A stretch of DNA of 60,197 bases from Treponemataceae bacterium (GTDB lineage: Bacteria > Spirochaetota > Spirochaetia > Treponematales > Treponemataceae). The notes beneath the pieces were generated by a model. The model saw only the letters and a program-made list of their open reading frames with translations. It did not search any database and had not been told where the DNA came from. The stretch is taken from the NCBI GenBank assembly GCA_024680915.1, contig JAILBN010000070.1:1-60197 (forward strand). Direction: 5' to 3'. Positions 34,524 to 43,527 of the stretch are shown here, in pieces; position 1 is the first letter of the stretch, and every line of letters begins with the position of its first letter. The translations under genes and the position numbers were made by a program.

Positions 34524-36224
34524 TTATTTCCCAGCCGGCAGATTTCTGGCTCGCTCCAAGGCCTCTGTTATATTTCCAAAGATATTATCACGACCTATTT
34601 TGTCTGCAAGCCCTGTCTTCTCACACAGCATATAGGGCTGGGTATGTATACCGGACAGAATTATTGTTATTCCCTTCCTGTCACAGGCAGCCTTACACTG
34701 CTCAAGAGCCCTCAGACCTCCAGCATCTATGTAGATAGTATTGCGCATTCTGAAGATAATAGCCTTGCAGCCTGTATCAGCCCTCTCAGTGGCAAGCTCG
34801 AACTTTCTTACTGTGCCAAAGAAGAGCGGGCCGTCTATCTCGTAAACAAGCACGCCTTCCGGAATATCAAGAGTCTCTTCCTTGCCATCGGCTTGGATGC
34901 CTCCCACAAGGGTTTCCCTCTTGTTCTGAACCTCAGACACATCGATCATCTTCTTGATGAAGAAGAAGGCCGCAAAGCCAAGACCAACCTCTATGGCGAC
35001 TGTAAGATCAATGAACACAGTGATAAGGAAGGTCACCACAAGCACACAGATATCCGACTTCTGCCCCTTCAAAAGAGCCTTTACCGATGGTAAGCCCGCC
35101 ATGTTCCAAGCTACACTGATGAGGACTGCCGCCAAGGATGCAAGCGGAATATAGACAGCGAATCTGCCCAGGACCACCAGGATAAGGAAAAGGACCACAG
35201 CATGGATAACTCCAGCGATAGGCGTCTTTCCTCCGTTCTTGATGTTGGTGGCAGTACGGGCGATTGCTCCCGTGGCAGGAATACCACCGAAAAGAGGGCT
35301 TGCCATATTGGCTATACCCTGGGCTATCAGTTCCGTGTTGGAATCATGCTTGCTTCCGGTCATACCGTCAGCTACCACTGCACTAAGCAAGGATTCTACG
35401 GCAGCAAGGACTGCTATTGATACGGAGGATGGAAAAAGCTTAATCACTGTATCCATGCTGAATTCCGGCAGGGAAGGAGCTGGAAGAGAAGATGGGATAC
35501 TACCGAAGCGACTGCCGATAGTGGCCGTCTGCCAGCCCAAGCTATTCTTTATGATTATATCAGCTACAGTCGCAAGAATGATAACCACAAGGGAGCCTGG
35601 AATGCGCTTGGTGATTTTTGGCCAAAGGAAAATGACAGTAAGGCATACAGCCGCCATCCCGAAGGAATACCAGTTGATTGTGGATATACTCTTGGCATAG
35701 ACGATGATCTTCCCAAGGAAGTCGCCCGGCATTTTATCATAGGCAGTACCGAATATTACTATCGGTGTGGAGAAATCCGGAGTAAGGCCGAAGAAATCTC
35801 CTATCTGACCTGCGGCTATAGTCACAGCGATACCAGCTGTGAAGCCTGTGACTATTGTATAGGGGATGAATTTAACAAGTCCACCCATCTTGAAGACTCC
35901 TAGGAGAATAAGAAGGATACCAGCCATAATAGTCGCTATGGCAAGCCCGGAATAGCCATACTGCTGGACAATACCGTAAACGATGACAGCGAAGGCTCCT
36001 GTTGGGCCTCCTATCTGAACACGGCTGCCCCCGAAAACGGAGATACAGAAGCCGGCTATTACGGCAGTGAAAAGACCACGCTCCGGGCTTACACCGCTGG
36101 CTATGGCAAAAGCAATGGCCAGTGGAAGGGCGACTATACCAACTATGACACCTGCAACTAAATCACTTAAAAAGGTTTTTAAGGAATATTTCTTAATACA
36201 ATTCAAAATCTCAGGTTTGAACAT
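34524..36224 (-). CDS. SulP-family anion transporter with STAS domain
   Basis: The 566-residue membrane protein has the SulP/SLC26 signature SDLVAGVIVGIVALPLAIAFAIASGVSPERGLFTAVIAGF near the N-terminus. About 10 to 14 hydrophobic segments follow, and then a cytoplasmic STAS domain (from about residue 440: LVYEIDGPLFFGTVRKFELA, IFRMRNTIYIDAGGLRAL). Members transport sulfate, bicarbonate or dicarboxylates coupled to ions; the substrate cannot be deduced here. It is read on the strand opposite the two diamine enzymes between which it lies, and does not belong to their operon. Confidence 0.9.
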   Translation of the reverse strand: MFKPEILNCIKKYSLKTFLSDLVAGVIVGIVALPLAIAFAIASGVSPERGLFTAVIAGFCISVFGGSRVQIGGPTGAFAVIVYGIVQQYGYSGLAIATIMAGILLILLGVFKMGGLVKFIPYTIVTGFTAGIAVTIAAGQIGDFFGLTPDFSTPIVIFGTAYDKMPGDFLGKIIVYAKSISTINWYSFGMAAVCLTVIFLWPKITKRIPGSLVVIILATVADIIIKNSLGWQTATIGSRFGSIPSSLPAPSLPEFSMDTVIKLFPSSVSIAVLAAVESLLSAVVADGMTGSKHDSNTELIAQGIANMASPLFGGIPATGAIARTATNIKNGGKTPIAGVIHAVVLFLILVVLGRFAVYIPLASLAAVLISVAWNMAGLPSVKALLKGQKSDICVLVVTFLITVFIDLTVAIEVGLGFAAFFFIKKMIDVSEVQNKRETLVGGIQADGKEETLDIPEGVLVYEIDGPLFFGTVRKFELATERADTGCKAIIFRMRNTIYIDAGGLRALEQCKAACDRKGITIILSGIHTQPYMLCEKTGLADKIGRDNIFGNITEALERARNLPAGK

Positions 36225-36409
36225 AAAGAACCTCTTTTACTGTTCGATATTACACATTATATCAAAATTGCAGATATAATGATATAATTTTCAAAAATAT
36301 GCAAGAAAACCGCAGTGTTTTCAGGATAAAAATCAGATTCAAGGAAGACCTGGACAGCACATGACCATCATGCGATGACAAAAGAAGATCTTTCCGTTAT
36401 ACTTCGCCT
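36225..36409. other. Divergent intergenic region, SulP gene/ddc
   Basis: This 185-bp AT-rich region must hold the promoters of the SulP gene and the decarboxylase gene. I see no strong -35/-10 pair and no clear operator in it. No good ribosome-binding site precedes the ddc ATG. Confidence 0.3.
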
Positions 36410-37918
36410 ATGGAAAATATCTTTCTTACTTGGCAAGACAACATAAAAGAAGAATACCGCAGAATGATGGCAGAAACAGCTTCAGCAATTACAGCCGCAT
36501 TCACCGATGACAGAGCCTATGCAGGCCCTACCCCCCAGGAACTGAAGGAAATCATTCATGTGGAGGATATTCTGCCTGAGAAGGGAGAAGGCTGGGAAAA
36601 GGTTCTGTCCAGATTAAAAAAGCAGATCCTGCCTAACTTCTTAAGAACGCCATCCACAGACTATATGGCTCATCTTCACAGCGCCGCCACAATTGAAACA
36701 ATAGCCTCAGAGCTTATAATATCCACCTTCAACCAGTCCATGGACAGCTGGGATCAGGCTCCGGTAGCCACAGAAATAGAAGTCGAGGTGATAAAAAAGC
36801 TCTGTGCCATATATGGATACAATGCTAAGGCAGACGGAGTCTTCACCTCAGGCGGTTCCCAATCCAACCAGACCGCCCTTATTCTTGCCCGGGACTGCTT
36901 CATAAACGAAAAGCTCAACTACGACGTTAAAAAATACGGACTTCCTGCTGATTTCAGGAAGCTCCGCATGTATACAAGCGAAATAAGTCACTTCTCCATG
37001 GAAAAGTCCGCCCACGTCATGGGCATGGGCTACGAGTCCGTGGTTAAAGTCCCAGTGGACCACAGGCAGAGAATGGACGTAAATGCCCTTCAAAGCCTGA
37101 TAGAGTCAGATATAAAAGCCGGCAACATTCCTTACTGCGTCGTCGCAACAATAGGCACCACCGATTTCGGCAGCATAGACCCTGTCAAGGAAATAAGCGG
37201 AATCTGCACAAAATACGGAATGTGGCTGCATGCTGATGCGGCCTATGGAAGCGGAGTCATACTCTCCAAGAAATATGTGGACAGAATCGCAGGACTTTCT
37301 GAATGTGACTCCATAACCGTAGATTTCCACAAGATGTTCATGATGCCCATAAGCTGCAGCGCAGTTCTTATAAAAGACGGACGGAACTTCGATGCTCTGA
37401 CTATACATGCGGATTATCTTAACAGGGAAGAGGACGAGGAAGCCGGCTACACAAACCTGGTGGACAAATCCCTTCAGACCACAAGGCGTTTCGATGCCCT
37501 CAAAGTTTGGGTCTCCTTCCAGACCCGGGGACAAGACGGTTGGTCAGACCTTATAACAAAGTGTATGGATAATGCCGCTTATCTTTATGGAAAGCTGAAA
37601 GAAGACAAGGATTATGATGTGGTTACAGAGCCGGAGATAAGCTCTGTCGTCTTCCGTCTGTCTCCCTCTTTCTGCGGAAAGCTTGGATCAGAAGGAAAGG
37701 CTGGCGAAGCAAACAGCCCAGAAAGATACGATAATCAGGCAGAGACCTGCGATGATGTGAACAAACGTGTACGCCGGGCCCTCATTCATGAGAAGGGAGT
37801 GGTTATAGGACAGACTGTCTGCAAGGGAAGCGTCTACCTCAAGTTCACTCTGCTCAACCCCTTACTGTCCTATGACAAGCTTGACCAACTGCTTACACTG
37901 ATAAAGTCCCTGGCCTGA
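36410..37918 (+). CDS. ddc: L-2,4-diaminobutyrate decarboxylase
   Basis: The 502-residue protein is a group II PLP-dependent decarboxylase. YMAHLHSAATIETIASELIISTFNQSMDSWDQAPVATEIE is the substrate-entry and dimer region, very close to diaminobutyrate decarboxylases. VFTSGGSQSNQ binds phosphate, WLHADAAYG (Asp276) the pyridine nitrogen, and DFHKMFMMP carries the PLP lysine (Lys308). It would convert L-2,4-diaminobutyrate to 1,3-diaminopropane. The partner aminotransferase gene lies 2 kb upstream in the same direction, separated by the opposed SulP gene. Glutamate or tyrosine decarboxylase functions are less likely given the partner. Confidence 0.85.
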   Translation: MENIFLTWQDNIKEEYRRMMAETASAITAAFTDDRAYAGPTPQELKEIIHVEDILPEKGEGWEKVLSRLKKQILPNFLRTPSTDYMAHLHSAATIETIASELIISTFNQSMDSWDQAPVATEIEVEVIKKLCAIYGYNAKADGVFTSGGSQSNQTALILARDCFINEKLNYDVKKYGLPADFRKLRMYTSEISHFSMEKSAHVMGMGYESVVKVPVDHRQRMDVNALQSLIESDIKAGNIPYCVVATIGTTDFGSIDPVKEISGICTKYGMWLHADAAYGSGVILSKKYVDRIAGLSECDSITVDFHKMFMMPISCSAVLIKDGRNFDALTIHADYLNREEDEEAGYTNLVDKSLQTTRRFDALKVWVSFQTRGQDGWSDLITKCMDNAAYLYGKLKEDKDYDVVTEPEISSVVFRLSPSFCGKLGSEGKAGEANSPERYDNQAETCDDVNKRVRRALIHEKGVVIGQTVCKGSVYLKFTLLNPLLSYDKLDQLLTLIKSLA

Positions 37919-37928
37919 AAAGCGAATA

Positions 37929-38606
37929 TTACTCTTTTGCTCCGTACTCCTTGTAGTAGGCCTCAATGGCGGCTTTTATAGAGTCATCGATAAGGTTTTT
38001 GCCATCAACTTCCTTGTTGTATAAGACCTCCACCACCTCTGACATGGTAACAATCGCTGCCGTGGGGAATCCATAGAGCTCAGAAATCTCAGAAAGAGCT
38101 CCCTTCTCTCCCTTCCCCTTCTCCTGTCTGTTCAAAGAAACCATGAGTCCTTTTATCTTAACCTTTGCCTGAGCAAGCAGGATAGGCACCGTCTCTTCCA
38201 TGGACTTTCCGGAGGTGGTGACATCCTCTATTATGACAACCTTGTCACCATCCTTGACCTGGCTTCCCAGAAGAATTCCTGTCTCACCGTGGTCTTTTGC
38301 CTCTTTTCTGTTAGAGCAGTAGCGGATTTCTTTGTTATATAGGTTTTTATAAGCAATTACAGTGGCTACGCTCAAAGGAATGCCCTTATAAGCTGGTCCG
38401 AAGAGGACATCAAAGTCATCCCCATATTTGTCGTGAATAGCCTTTGCATAATACTCACCGAGGGAAGAAAGCTGGCTTCCTGTGACATATGCTCCGGCAT
38501 TCATGAAAAAAGGTGATTGCCGGCCGCTTTTCAGCGTAAAACTTCCGAATTTGAGCACATTGCTCCTTACCATGAAGTTGATAAAATCAATTTTATACTG
38601 TTCCAT
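37929..38606 (-). CDS. pyrE: Orotate phosphoribosyltransferase
   Basis: The 225-residue protein begins YKIDFINFMVRSNVLKFGSFTLKSGRQSPFFMNAGAY, typical of PyrE. LFGPAYKGIPLS forms the pyrophosphate loop and VVIIEDVTTSGKSMEE the PRPP-binding motif. It joins orotate with PRPP to make orotidine 5'-phosphate in pyrimidine synthesis. No other pyr gene is adjacent. It is convergent with ddc and lies after a tRNA gene with its own terminator. Confidence 0.95.
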   Translation of the reverse strand: MEQYKIDFINFMVRSNVLKFGSFTLKSGRQSPFFMNAGAYVTGSQLSSLGEYYAKAIHDKYGDDFDVLFGPAYKGIPLSVATVIAYKNLYNKEIRYCSNRKEAKDHGETGILLGSQVKDGDKVVIIEDVTTSGKSMEETVPILLAQAKVKIKGLMVSLNRQEKGKGEKGALSEISELYGFPTAAIVTMSEVVEVLYNKEVDGKNLIDDSIKAAIEAYYKEYGAKE

Positions 38607-38646
38607 AGCTTGAATAGTAAAAAAAAGGCAGGATCTTGTCCAGACA

Positions 38647-38686
38647 TAAAAAAAGGCTGCTTAATACCTGAAGTACTAAACAACCT
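38647..38686 (-). terminator. Intrinsic terminator of tRNA-Pro gene
   Basis: The 14-bp stem (38654-38667 with 38673-38686) has three G-U pairs and a five-base loop, and is followed on the leftward strand by seven Ts. It ends the tRNA transcript before pyrE. Confidence 0.85.
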
Positions 38687-38695
38687 TTCAAATGA

Positions 38696-38769
38696 TCGGG
38701 CAAGCGGAACTCGAATCCGCGACCCCAAGTCCCCCAGACTTGTACGCTAACCAACTGCGCTATTGCCCG
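38696..38769 (-). tRNA. tRNA-Pro (anticodon GGG)
   Basis: The 74-base cloverleaf has a seven-pair acceptor stem (CGGGCAA with TTGCCCG), a D arm GCGC/GCGT, an anticodon arm CAAGT-CTGGGGG-ACTTG with anticodon GGG, and a T arm GCGGA-TTCGAGT-TCCGC. The discriminator base is A and CCA is not encoded. It should read the proline codons CCC and CCU. Confidence 0.95.
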
Positions 38770-39056
38770 TTATGTCGTTTTTTTCAGCATGAAGTCTATC
38801 AAGACTCATTCCTTATCAAATGACTGAACAAAATTACCAAAAAAGGGGGGATTAGTCAAGAGAATTACAGAATAATGGTACTTATCACCTCCGAATCAAC
38901 AAAAGACTTAACAAGCCTTCTTTTTCTTTCGATACTCAATAATGGAAAGCTTTCTATAAGATGATTGTTTTCATATTTTTTGTTACAAATATATCATGAA
39001 AGTGTTTTGTAACAGGTTAATGTCTACTTGAAAAAGTAGTATGAATAGGAGTTAAC
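38770..39056. promoter_or_regulatory. Upstream region of the ankyrin lipoprotein gene, with inverted repeat
   Basis: The region holds an inverted repeat TGTTACAA (38981-38988) and TTGTAACA (39007-39014) separated by 18 bases, resembling a two-site regulator target. A small CTACTT-GAAA-AAGTAG hairpin (39024-39039) lies just before the AGGAG ribosome-binding site. The tRNA promoter must also lie in the left part, but I could not place it. Confidence 0.45.
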
Positions 39057-41906
39057 ATGGAAAAGAACATATCAAGGCTTCTCGGAATCACTTTTATCGC
39101 TCTGCTTTTAGCCGGTTGTGCTTCTCAACCTGAAGAGGAGAAAGACAGTTCCGCCGGACAAAATATAGTTGAGATAGAACAAAAAACGACACAGATAGTT
39201 GAAGCTCCTCCTGTAGAACAAAAAAAAGACGAAACCAGTATACAGAAACTAATCCTCGAAGGAAAAAGCAACGAAGCTCAGGCTCTTTTCCAGGCGAAAA
39301 TCGATGTGAACAATATAGATGACATGGGGAACACTCCTCTACACGCAGCTGCTCAGGTGAATGATTCTGATCTGGTTCGTTTCCTTATACTGAAAGGCGC
39401 TGACACTGAGATAAAAAACAAAGCAGGAGACACACCCCTTCATATAGCGATAAAGAACAGATCTGTTCGCTCTGCAGAGATTCTTGGCTCGGCCAGCAAT
39501 GTCTTCTCAAAGGATGGAACAGGGAAAACAGCACTTGAGCTGGGGATGGAAGAAGGAACTAGCTTTTTTGATGCCCTGATAACAAAAACCACCGCAGAAT
39601 TAAAAGATGCCAATGGCAGGGGAATCGTTCATTACTTCGCCTCAACCAAAAACCAGGAAGCAATAGATGATTGCATAAGAAAAGAGCTCCCTCTTTCCCA
39701 GGAAGATAACAACGGAGCTACTCCCCTCTCTATTTGTTACGAGAACAACAACGACATAGACAGTATCCGTATGGCAGCCAGCCTTATTCTGGCCGATGCC
39801 ACACCGATACGAGGTCTTTTCAGTTATTTTGAGGATGCTGTGAAAACAAGGAACCCCTCCATGCGTTTCGATGACGGACAGACACCCCTTCACCTTGCGA
39901 CAATATTGGGACAGACAGGAGTAGCTCAATATCTCATTGAAAGAGGAGCTTCCACGAAAGCCAAGGACGTGTCCGGCGCGACACCACTTCATGAGGCCGT
40001 ACGATATGGACGCACTGAAATAGCCCGATACCTACTGGAAGCAGGAGCAGATCCCAACGCCCAGGACAGTCTCGGCAAAACGCCGATGCTTATCATTACC
40101 CCCCAGGATTCAAGGGCTGAGCTTTATACCATGCTCTTGAACCACGGAAGCAATCCCAATGCGAAGGATCTTTACGGTGATACACCCCTCCATATAGCTA
40201 CTATAACAGGTATGACAACCACAATAATAGAAAAGCTCATAAAAGCAGGGGCTGACATAAATGAAAGAAACAAAAAAGGAGTGACACCACTATCCCTTGC
40301 CGTGGAGCATAAATGGGCCGAGCATATCTCATATTTCGCCCGTTGCGGAGCGGATATACATGCAGAGGATATGGAAGGAAACACACCTTTGACAAGAGCC
40401 TTGGACAGTGGCTTCGAGATTATATCCAAGCTCATAAACTCAAATAACTGCACATCAAGAGATTCCTACGGTAACACTCCCCTCCATATAGCTATACAGA
40501 AAAATGCCAACGCTGAGCTTATAAAATATATCATAGACAAAGGCGCCGATGTTAATGCAAGAAACAGATATGGTGATTCACCACTTTACCTTGCTGTGCA
40601 GAAAAACTTCAGGGCAGCTGGCGAACAGCTGCTTGCCCACCAGGCGGATGTTTTCGCGACAAACACAGAAAACCTATCTCCTTTGAAGCTTGCACTTACA
40701 GCCGGTGGAGAAATTCTTGACTGGATACTGAGTTCTGAGATAATCCTTGCTTCAGACGGTATAGGAAACACTCCCCTTCACTATGCGGCGGAATGGAAGC
40801 TTGACTCCTCTGTAGCGGTTCTTCTTGAAAAAGGTGCTAATCCTAATATCCAGAACTCAAACGGCGAGACTCCTCTTTTCTTTTCTGTAAAATCCGACAG
40901 TCCCTCTACTATACAACTCCTTCTTGATAAAGGAGCAGACAAAAACATGAGAGACTTCCTTGGCAACACGACCCTTCACGCTTGTGTACGCTGGGATTCC
41001 CGGGACGCTGCGAAAAAACTCATTGCTAACGGAGTTTCAATCAACGCCCAGAACATATCCGGAAAAACACCTCTTCATGAAGCCGCTAAAGCGGGTCGTA
41101 CAGTAATGGTTGAACTTCTTCTTTCCAATGGAGCAGATATCAACGCTACTGACACCACAGGAAAGACAGTTCTTATCGACGCATTACAAAGCGGTAACAC
41201 AGAGCTTGTCAAAATGCTGATAAACAAAGGTGCTTCCCCTCATATCCAGGAAATGTACGGACGCAACGCCTACCATGAGGCAGCAGAGTCAGGCAGTATA
41301 GAGCTTATAAATATAATCCGTAACGCAGGTGGTAATCCTCTCTCAAGGGATTCTTATGGTAAGACACCTTTCTCCTTAGTACTTGATAAGGATGAATCGG
41401 TAATAAAGGCTGTATTGGGCTCAGATATGAATCTTTCCGATTCAGACGGAAATACTCCTATACACATTGCTGTAATGAACAGGATAACACCCCAGAAGCT
41501 TTCCATGCTTCTTTCCCTTAAGTATCCTGTAAACAGAAGGAACAGCACGGGACAGACACCTCTTTCCATCGCTGTGGAAAGCAATTATCAGGACACAGCA
41601 CGTATTCTCCTTGAGAACGGTGCGGATCCATTCCTTACAGATAATTCCGGAAATTGTGCGGTATCAATTGCCATAGAAGGCAGACCCGACATACTCAATA
41701 GCATAGTGACTACATGCGGAAACGCCAGGGACATGGCAGGAGACGGTATTCTCCATTATGCGGCCAGGACAGCAGACGAAGCCGTAATAAAGAAACTTCT
41801 TTCCATGGGTCTTGATCCCAACAACCGCAACATAACAGGCGAAACTGCCCATGATATAGCGATAAGATGGCAACGCCCTGCTGAAATAATAGAACTTCTG
41901 AAATAG
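39057..41906 (+). CDS. Large ankyrin-repeat lipoprotein
   Basis: The 949-residue protein has a lipoprotein signal (KNISRLLGITFIALLLAGC, lipobox LAGC at Cys21) and a short acidic linker with QPEEEKDSSAG. From about residue 70 nearly the whole protein is built of roughly 33-residue ankyrin repeats (G-x-TPLH-A, then ADxNAxD). The estimate is 24 or more repeats, some degenerate. Ankyrin lipoproteins occur in treponemes, where they are thought to bind proteins at the cell envelope; no enzymatic domain is visible. It stands alone, rightwards, with its own inverted-repeat-bearing upstream region and a hairpin after the stop codon. Confidence 0.9.
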   Translation: MEKNISRLLGITFIALLLAGCASQPEEEKDSSAGQNIVEIEQKTTQIVEAPPVEQKKDETSIQKLILEGKSNEAQALFQAKIDVNNIDDMGNTPLHAAAQVNDSDLVRFLILKGADTEIKNKAGDTPLHIAIKNRSVRSAEILGSASNVFSKDGTGKTALELGMEEGTSFFDALITKTTAELKDANGRGIVHYFASTKNQEAIDDCIRKELPLSQEDNNGATPLSICYENNNDIDSIRMAASLILADATPIRGLFSYFEDAVKTRNPSMRFDDGQTPLHLATILGQTGVAQYLIERGASTKAKDVSGATPLHEAVRYGRTEIARYLLEAGADPNAQDSLGKTPMLIITPQDSRAELYTMLLNHGSNPNAKDLYGDTPLHIATITGMTTTIIEKLIKAGADINERNKKGVTPLSLAVEHKWAEHISYFARCGADIHAEDMEGNTPLTRALDSGFEIISKLINSNNCTSRDSYGNTPLHIAIQKNANAELIKYIIDKGADVNARNRYGDSPLYLAVQKNFRAAGEQLLAHQADVFATNTENLSPLKLALTAGGEILDWILSSEIILASDGIGNTPLHYAAEWKLDSSVAVLLEKGANPNIQNSNGETPLFFSVKSDSPSTIQLLLDKGADKNMRDFLGNTTLHACVRWDSRDAAKKLIANGVSINAQNISGKTPLHEAAKAGRTVMVELLLSNGADINATDTTGKTVLIDALQSGNTELVKMLINKGASPHIQEMYGRNAYHEAAESGSIELINIIRNAGGNPLSRDSYGKTPFSLVLDKDESVIKAVLGSDMNLSDSDGNTPIHIAVMNRITPQKLSMLLSLKYPVNRRNSTGQTPLSIAVESNYQDTARILLENGADPFLTDNSGNCAVSIAIEGRPDILNSIVTTCGNARDMAGDGILHYAARTADEAVIKKLLSMGLDPNNRNITGETAHDIAIRWQRPAEIIELLK

Positions 41907-41916
41907 GAATACTGAT

Positions 41917-41940
41917 GAGGACAGGAAAAATCCTGTCCTC
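41917..41940. terminator. Hairpin between ankyrin and GH57-like genes
   Basis: A perfect 10-bp stem, GAGGACAGGA and TCCTGTCCTC, with an AAAA loop lies between two convergent genes. It has no long T tract on either side but is well placed as a bidirectional transcription end. Confidence 0.65.
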
Positions 41941-41963
41941 TTGAAGGGAATAAATATAAAAGC

Positions 41964-43517
41964 TTATTTTCTACGACTGAAAACGTGGTAGTTCATTATA
42001 TCGAACAAAGGATGATTCCTTTCCATTCGTGTCAGCCATTCAGTGCTGATGCTGTTGGAACCTAAGGAATCATAGACCGTGGAGAAGGCCGAGACACTTT
42101 CCTTGAATCTTTCCTCGGCATATTCCGGCATATCTCCGTCATGAAGCATCATAGGCCAGTCACCTGCCATGGCAAGAAGGACTTCCTTAGCGGCAAGGTT
42201 CAGAGATCTAGCTTTCAAGCCAGAATCATCAGAAAAACGAACAGAAAGGTCAATCATACGCTCACAAGCCTTACGTACATAACGAATCATCCAGCTGTTG
42301 CTGCTGTCCAGCAGACATTCCCCATACCCCGTTCCTAAGGAAGCCCCCGGGAAAGGAGAGATCAGAGGCAGGCTGTATTGATTCTCTATAAGCTCAGAGC
42401 ATGTGGCCAGCTCAAGATCATTGTTCCAAGAAGCCTTACGAAGGATCTGGTTAAGCCACTCCACTCCCTCATACCAAGAACCGCCGAAGAAAGAACCTTC
42501 AAAACTACAGACAAGAGAAACATCCGAACCATCCATAAGAACGGAGGCTTCCTTCAGCTTGTCACTTTTCTCATTGAGGAAAGCTTCTGCATCATGCTCG
42601 GCCTGGGCGAAAGCAAGTCCCATATCGTAAACGGAATCCTCATTTGAATAATACTTATATCCAGTCTTGAACCTTGAATTGATATCGCCCAATGTATTCT
42701 TAAGGTATTCCTCGTCAGCCTCGAAGCCCTCGTCTTTTTCCTGATTCCTGTATACACCGGCCTTTTTATAGCCTTCGTTTTTCTCATAATCACAAGCGAA
42801 AAGAGCAAGGGAATTGTTGCATCTTACAGGAGAGAAAATCCCGGCCTTGGGAAGCGGATTAGCGAACAAAAGGGAATGGGTATCGACTATAGAATAATTA
42901 AAACCGTATGGTCTTATTATGCTCTCAAGGTTAGGTACATAACCCATATAAGGTAGCCAGAATCCCTCCGGTACAATTCCGAAAAAGGATTTGTGAATCT
43001 GCATCCCGGTCTCAATCTGAGCCTGAACAGCCTCAGGCATATCGACATAATGGGGAAGGAAGCTATAGGTAGCGGCTGTGGCCATGAGTTCTATATTTCC
43101 ATGATTCACATAATATTTTATTTTAGAAAGTATATCCTGATTCAGAGTCTCCTGAAAATCCTTAAGATTCTGTTTTGCCTTTTCCAAATAATTAACCGCA
43201 AGGTCATGACGGGGATCATCGGACTTATATTTTGAGGTCTCAGCCTCTCCCAGGGCAATAATTCTCTCCTGCCATTCTATATACTGCTGCTGGATTACGG
43301 GATCAGCCAGCATTGTACAAAGCACAGGGGATATCACCATATTCACCTTGAAAGGGATTCCTTCTGCCTCAAGGTCGGCGAACATATTCAGGATTGGAAG
43401 ATAGACATCTGATATAGCCGTAAAAAGAACGGAATTTTTAGATACGTTGTCACCGTCTATATGCCTTATATATGGATTATGAAATACAATATTGATTACC
43501 AATGATTTTTTTGACAT
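41964..43517 (-). CDS. GH57-like protein with altered catalytic residues
   Basis: The 517-residue protein has the GH57 (beta/alpha)7-barrel layout: FHNPYIRH in place of the HQP strand, GNIELMATAATYSFLPHY as region 2, GFWLPYMGY (185-193) as region 3, and SFEGSFFGGSWYEGVEWL as region 4. In active branching enzymes region 3 reads WLPECxY, where Glu is the nucleophile; here Tyr190 stands in its place. In region 4 the acid/base Asp aligns with Glu340 and the following Glu is Ser. The region 2 histidine is Tyr151. It may therefore be catalytically inactive or changed in chemistry. The gene is 10 bp after a DUF4912 gene, a pairing I associate with treponemes. Family is sure, function is not. Confidence 0.75.
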   Translation of the reverse strand: MSKKSLVINIVFHNPYIRHIDGDNVSKNSVLFTAISDVYLPILNMFADLEAEGIPFKVNMVISPVLCTMLADPVIQQQYIEWQERIIALGEAETSKYKSDDPRHDLAVNYLEKAKQNLKDFQETLNQDILSKIKYYVNHGNIELMATAATYSFLPHYVDMPEAVQAQIETGMQIHKSFFGIVPEGFWLPYMGYVPNLESIIRPYGFNYSIVDTHSLLFANPLPKAGIFSPVRCNNSLALFACDYEKNEGYKKAGVYRNQEKDEGFEADEEYLKNTLGDINSRFKTGYKYYSNEDSVYDMGLAFAQAEHDAEAFLNEKSDKLKEASVLMDGSDVSLVCSFEGSFFGGSWYEGVEWLNQILRKASWNNDLELATCSELIENQYSLPLISPFPGASLGTGYGECLLDSSNSWMIRYVRKACERMIDLSVRFSDDSGLKARSLNLAAKEVLLAMAGDWPMMLHDGDMPEYAEERFKESVSAFSTVYDSLGSNSISTEWLTRMERNHPLFDIMNYHVFSRRK

Positions 43518-43527
43518 AAAAACCCTT

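Noticed and set aside
39300-41900. Repetitive DNA that could be a CRISPR or tandem repeat array
   Set aside because: The periodicity of about 99 bases is the coding repeat of ankyrin units; there are no identical repeats with spacers.
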